A stretch of 14,741 nucleotides of DNA from Zwartia sp. Its GTDB lineage: Bacteria > Pseudomonadota > Gammaproteobacteria > Burkholderiales > Burkholderiaceae_B. Position numbers and translations under genes: made by a program. Positions within the stretch are counted from its first letter, which is position 1. Each line of letters begins with the position of its first letter. The DNA is taken from contig JAURZO010000077.1 in assembly GCA_030653405.1 (NCBI GenBank), positions 1 through 14,741 of the forward strand, given 5' to 3'. The notes below the pieces were generated by a model. That model saw nothing but the letters and a program-made list of their open reading frames with translations. It did not search any database and was not told where the DNA came from. Below are positions 13,333 to 14,741 of this stretch, one piece after another.

Positions 13333-14690
13333 TGAAACTGACATTTCTAGGTGCTGCGAGCACTGTCACAGGCTCAAAGGCCTTGCTCAGCACAGACAAG
13401 CATAGCGTCCTGATCGATTGCGGTCTTTTTCAGGGTTTTAAAAACCTTCGTGCGTTGAACTGGACCGCCTTCCCCTTCGACGCAAAGCAACTTGACGCGG
13501 TGATCTTGACGCATGCGCACCTTGATCACTCGGGTGCACTTCCTCTTTTAGTCCAACAAGGATTTAGAAGTCCGATCTATGCCACGCCTTCGACGATCGA
13601 GCTCTGTCAGTTGTTATTACTGGATAGCGCCAAACTACAACAAGAAGAGGCTGATTTTGCGAACAAGCATCACACAACGAAACATAAAGTCGCGCTTCCT
13701 CTCTATACCGTAGCGGATGTGAGAAAAACATTTCGCCAGTTCAAAGCGCTCGAGTTCAATCGCTCTCTGGACATAACCGATGAAATTTCTCTTCGTTTTA
13801 AACCAGCCGGACATATTTTGGGTGCGAGTTCCGCTGAAGTGACGTCCGCAGGTAAAACAATCCTCTTTTCTGGCGATCTTGGACGCCCTAACGATCCCAT
13901 CATGCACCCACCAGTCTCGATCGATCATGCGGACTATGTCGTGATGGAGTCGACCTATGGCAATCGGACTCATGGCTCTGTGGAGGCACAGGCGCAATTG
14001 GGTGACGTGATCAAACGCACAGCAGAGCGGGGCGGTGTGGTGGTCATTCCGGCCTTTGCCGTGGGGCGGGCTCAGGAAATACTACTTGCCATTTACAGAC
14101 TGAAACGTTCCAAGGCAATCCCTAATTTACCCATATTTTTGAATAGTCCGATGGCGATCGGCATGACCGAAATTTACCAAAAGCATTGCAAAGAGCATCG
14201 GCTCGATGCTCAGGAATGCGCGGGCCTCGGACATGTGGCTAAGATGGTTAGGACACAAGACGAGTCGCGAGCCCTCAATGCCATCCGCTATCCCTCAGTG
14301 ATTGTTTCTGCCAGTGGCATGGCAACAGGTGGCCGTGTGTTGCACCACTTAAAAACCTTTGCGCCAGACCATCGCAATACGATTGTGTTCGCAGGATTCC
14401 AGGCAGGTGGTACGCGTGGTGCCCGGATTGTTGCTGGTGAACGCACGGTTCGTATTTATGGCAAGGATGTACCTGTTAATGCCGAGGTTGTCTCGCTAGA
14501 CGGTATGTCTGCCCACGCCGACTCGGCTGAACTGATGGATTGGCTAAAAACGGCCAAGAAACCACCTAAAACCGTATTTTTAAATCATGGTGAGCCTGAC
14601 GCTGCCGATGCGCTTCGTTTGAATATTAAACACACGCTTGGCTGGAATGCGGTAGTGCCATTATTAGGTCAACAGTTCGACTTGGAGTAA
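13332..14690 (+). CDS. Beta-CASP metallo-beta-lactamase RNase (CPSF73/YSH1-like)
   Basis: A 452-residue metallo-beta-lactamase-fold nuclease with a beta-CASP domain, probably an RNA-processing exo/endonuclease. The metal motif THAHLDHSG is at residues 60-68, with further ligands His161 (GHILGASS) and Asp182 (SGDLGRPNDP). The beta-CASP region starts after MESTYGNRTHG (205-215) and includes VIPAFAVGRAQEILL (238-252), SPMAIGMTEIY and SASGMATGGRVLHHL (326-340). The C-terminal RMMBL domain has GMSAHAD (391-397) and FLNHGEPDA (416-424), supplying His395 and His419. The start follows GAGGTG by five bases. A hairpin follows the stop by two bases. RNA substrates of bacterial members of this class are mostly unknown. 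Confidence 0.94.
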   Translation: MKLTFLGAASTVTGSKALLSTDKHSVLIDCGLFQGFKNLRALNWTAFPFDAKQLDAVILTHAHLDHSGALPLLVQQGFRSPIYATPSTIELCQLLLLDSAKLQQEEADFANKHHTTKHKVALPLYTVADVRKTFRQFKALEFNRSLDITDEISLRFKPAGHILGASSAEVTSAGKTILFSGDLGRPNDPIMHPPVSIDHADYVVMESTYGNRTHGSVEAQAQLGDVIKRTAERGGVVVIPAFAVGRAQEILLAIYRLKRSKAIPNLPIFLNSPMAIGMTEIYQKHCKEHRLDAQECAGLGHVAKMVRTQDESRALNAIRYPSVIVSASGMATGGRVLHHLKTFAPDHRNTIVFAGFQAGGTRGARIVAGERTVRIYGKDVPVNAEVVSLDGMSAHADSAELMDWLKTAKKPPKTVFLNHGEPDAADALRLNIKHTLGWNAVVPLLGQQFDLE

Positions 14691-14692
14691 AG

Positions 14693-14717
14693 CGCATGGA
14701 CTCCTTTTGTCCATGCG
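14693..14717 (+). terminator. Hairpin after the RNase gene, possible terminator
   Basis: CGCATGGAC (14693-14701) and GTCCATGCG (14709-14717) form a perfect 9-bp stem with a 7-base loop (TCCTTTT), two bases after the stop codon. There is no T-run after the stem (TAATTGT follows), so intrinsic termination is doubtful. It may stop transcription with help, or keep it from entering the adjacent dif-like site. Confidence 0.45.
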
Positions 14718-14720
14718 TAA

Positions 14721-14741
14721 TTGTCGCATAATGTATATTAT
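14721..14741 (+). other. Chromosome dimer resolution site dif (truncated at window edge)
   Basis: The XerC-arm position reads TTGTCGCATAA (14721-14731), followed by the central TGTATA (14732-14737) and the first four bases TTAT of the XerD arm, where the window ends. Against the E. coli dif as I remember it, CGCATAATGTATATTAT (14725-14741) is identical over 17 consecutive bases, and the differences fall only in the outer four bases of the XerC arm, which vary between species. XerC and XerD recombine dif copies to resolve chromosome dimers, activated by FtsK at the division septum. The site lies between genes, as dif sites do. The remaining seven bases of the XerD arm are outside the window. 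Confidence 0.85.

Noticed and set aside
13635..13997. 120-codon antisense frame inside the RNase gene
   Set aside because: Fully covered by conserved metallo-beta-lactamase and beta-CASP motifs on the plus strand.
1..14741. FtsK-orienting GGGNAGGG motifs pointing to dif
   Set aside because: Near matches such as GGGCAGGC and GGGCAGGA were seen, but no exact copy by eye; a computed count over a larger region would be needed, and the motif may differ in this lineage.
1..14741. CRISPR array, insertion sequence, tRNA, rRNA, toxin-antitoxin or phage-defence genes
   Set aside because: No regularly spaced repeats, transposase motifs, RNA gene signatures or defence-type proteins were found on either strand.

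Overview
The window reads as a chromosomal stretch of a betaproteobacterium, most likely Burkholderiales of the Alcaligenaceae type. This rests on gene order and protein character: ygfZ divergent from mltG-tmk-holB-tatD, followed by a secreted ankyrin protein. Base composition is near 50% GC by eye. No database search was possible, so the lineage is an inference. Most of the sequence is housekeeping and catabolic genes; I see no phage, transposon, CRISPR array, tRNA or rRNA.

Layout. (1) 2-1317, plus: the 3' end of a 3-hydroxyisobutyryl-CoA hydrolase-like gene overlapping mmsB, two consecutive steps of valine breakdown. (2) 1326-2369, minus: ygfZ. (3) 2489-5987, plus: a tightly packed mltG-tmk-holB-tatD-family operon with start/stop overlaps. 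An AT-rich gap with a large inverted repeat then leads to a secreted ankyrin-repeat protein (6106-6804). (4) 10303-6824, minus: a probable stress cluster of exported peroxiredoxin, DNA photolyase, glutathione peroxidase and a DUF3298-like lipoprotein. A promoter with a perfect palindrome over its predicted start point lies upstream. (5) 10394-10750, plus, a small secreted proline-rich protein; 11151-10747, minus, a DoxX-family membrane protein. (6) 11241-13262, plus: an acyl-CoA dehydrogenase and a crotonase-fold protein, then (13332-14690) a beta-CASP metallo-beta-lactamase RNase. A possible 18-codon leader ORF is coupled to the RNase start.

The most notable points are these. The right edge (14721-14741) carries most of a XerCD dif site, with 17 consecutive bases matching the E. 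coli dif core as I remember it, which places the window at the replication terminus. The DUF3298-like lipoprotein reads in frame from the first ~23 codons of a lost glutathione S-transferase gene (YfcG/YghU type), an apparent deletion fusion that supplies its only start codon. Smaller regulatory structures are a 7-bp-arm palindrome at the peroxiredoxin promoter, a 14-bp-arm inverted repeat after the tatD-family gene, paired GTTTGKAAAC motifs between ygfZ and mltG, and a palindrome over the start of the putative leader ORF. I did not find a convincing new multi-gene system.
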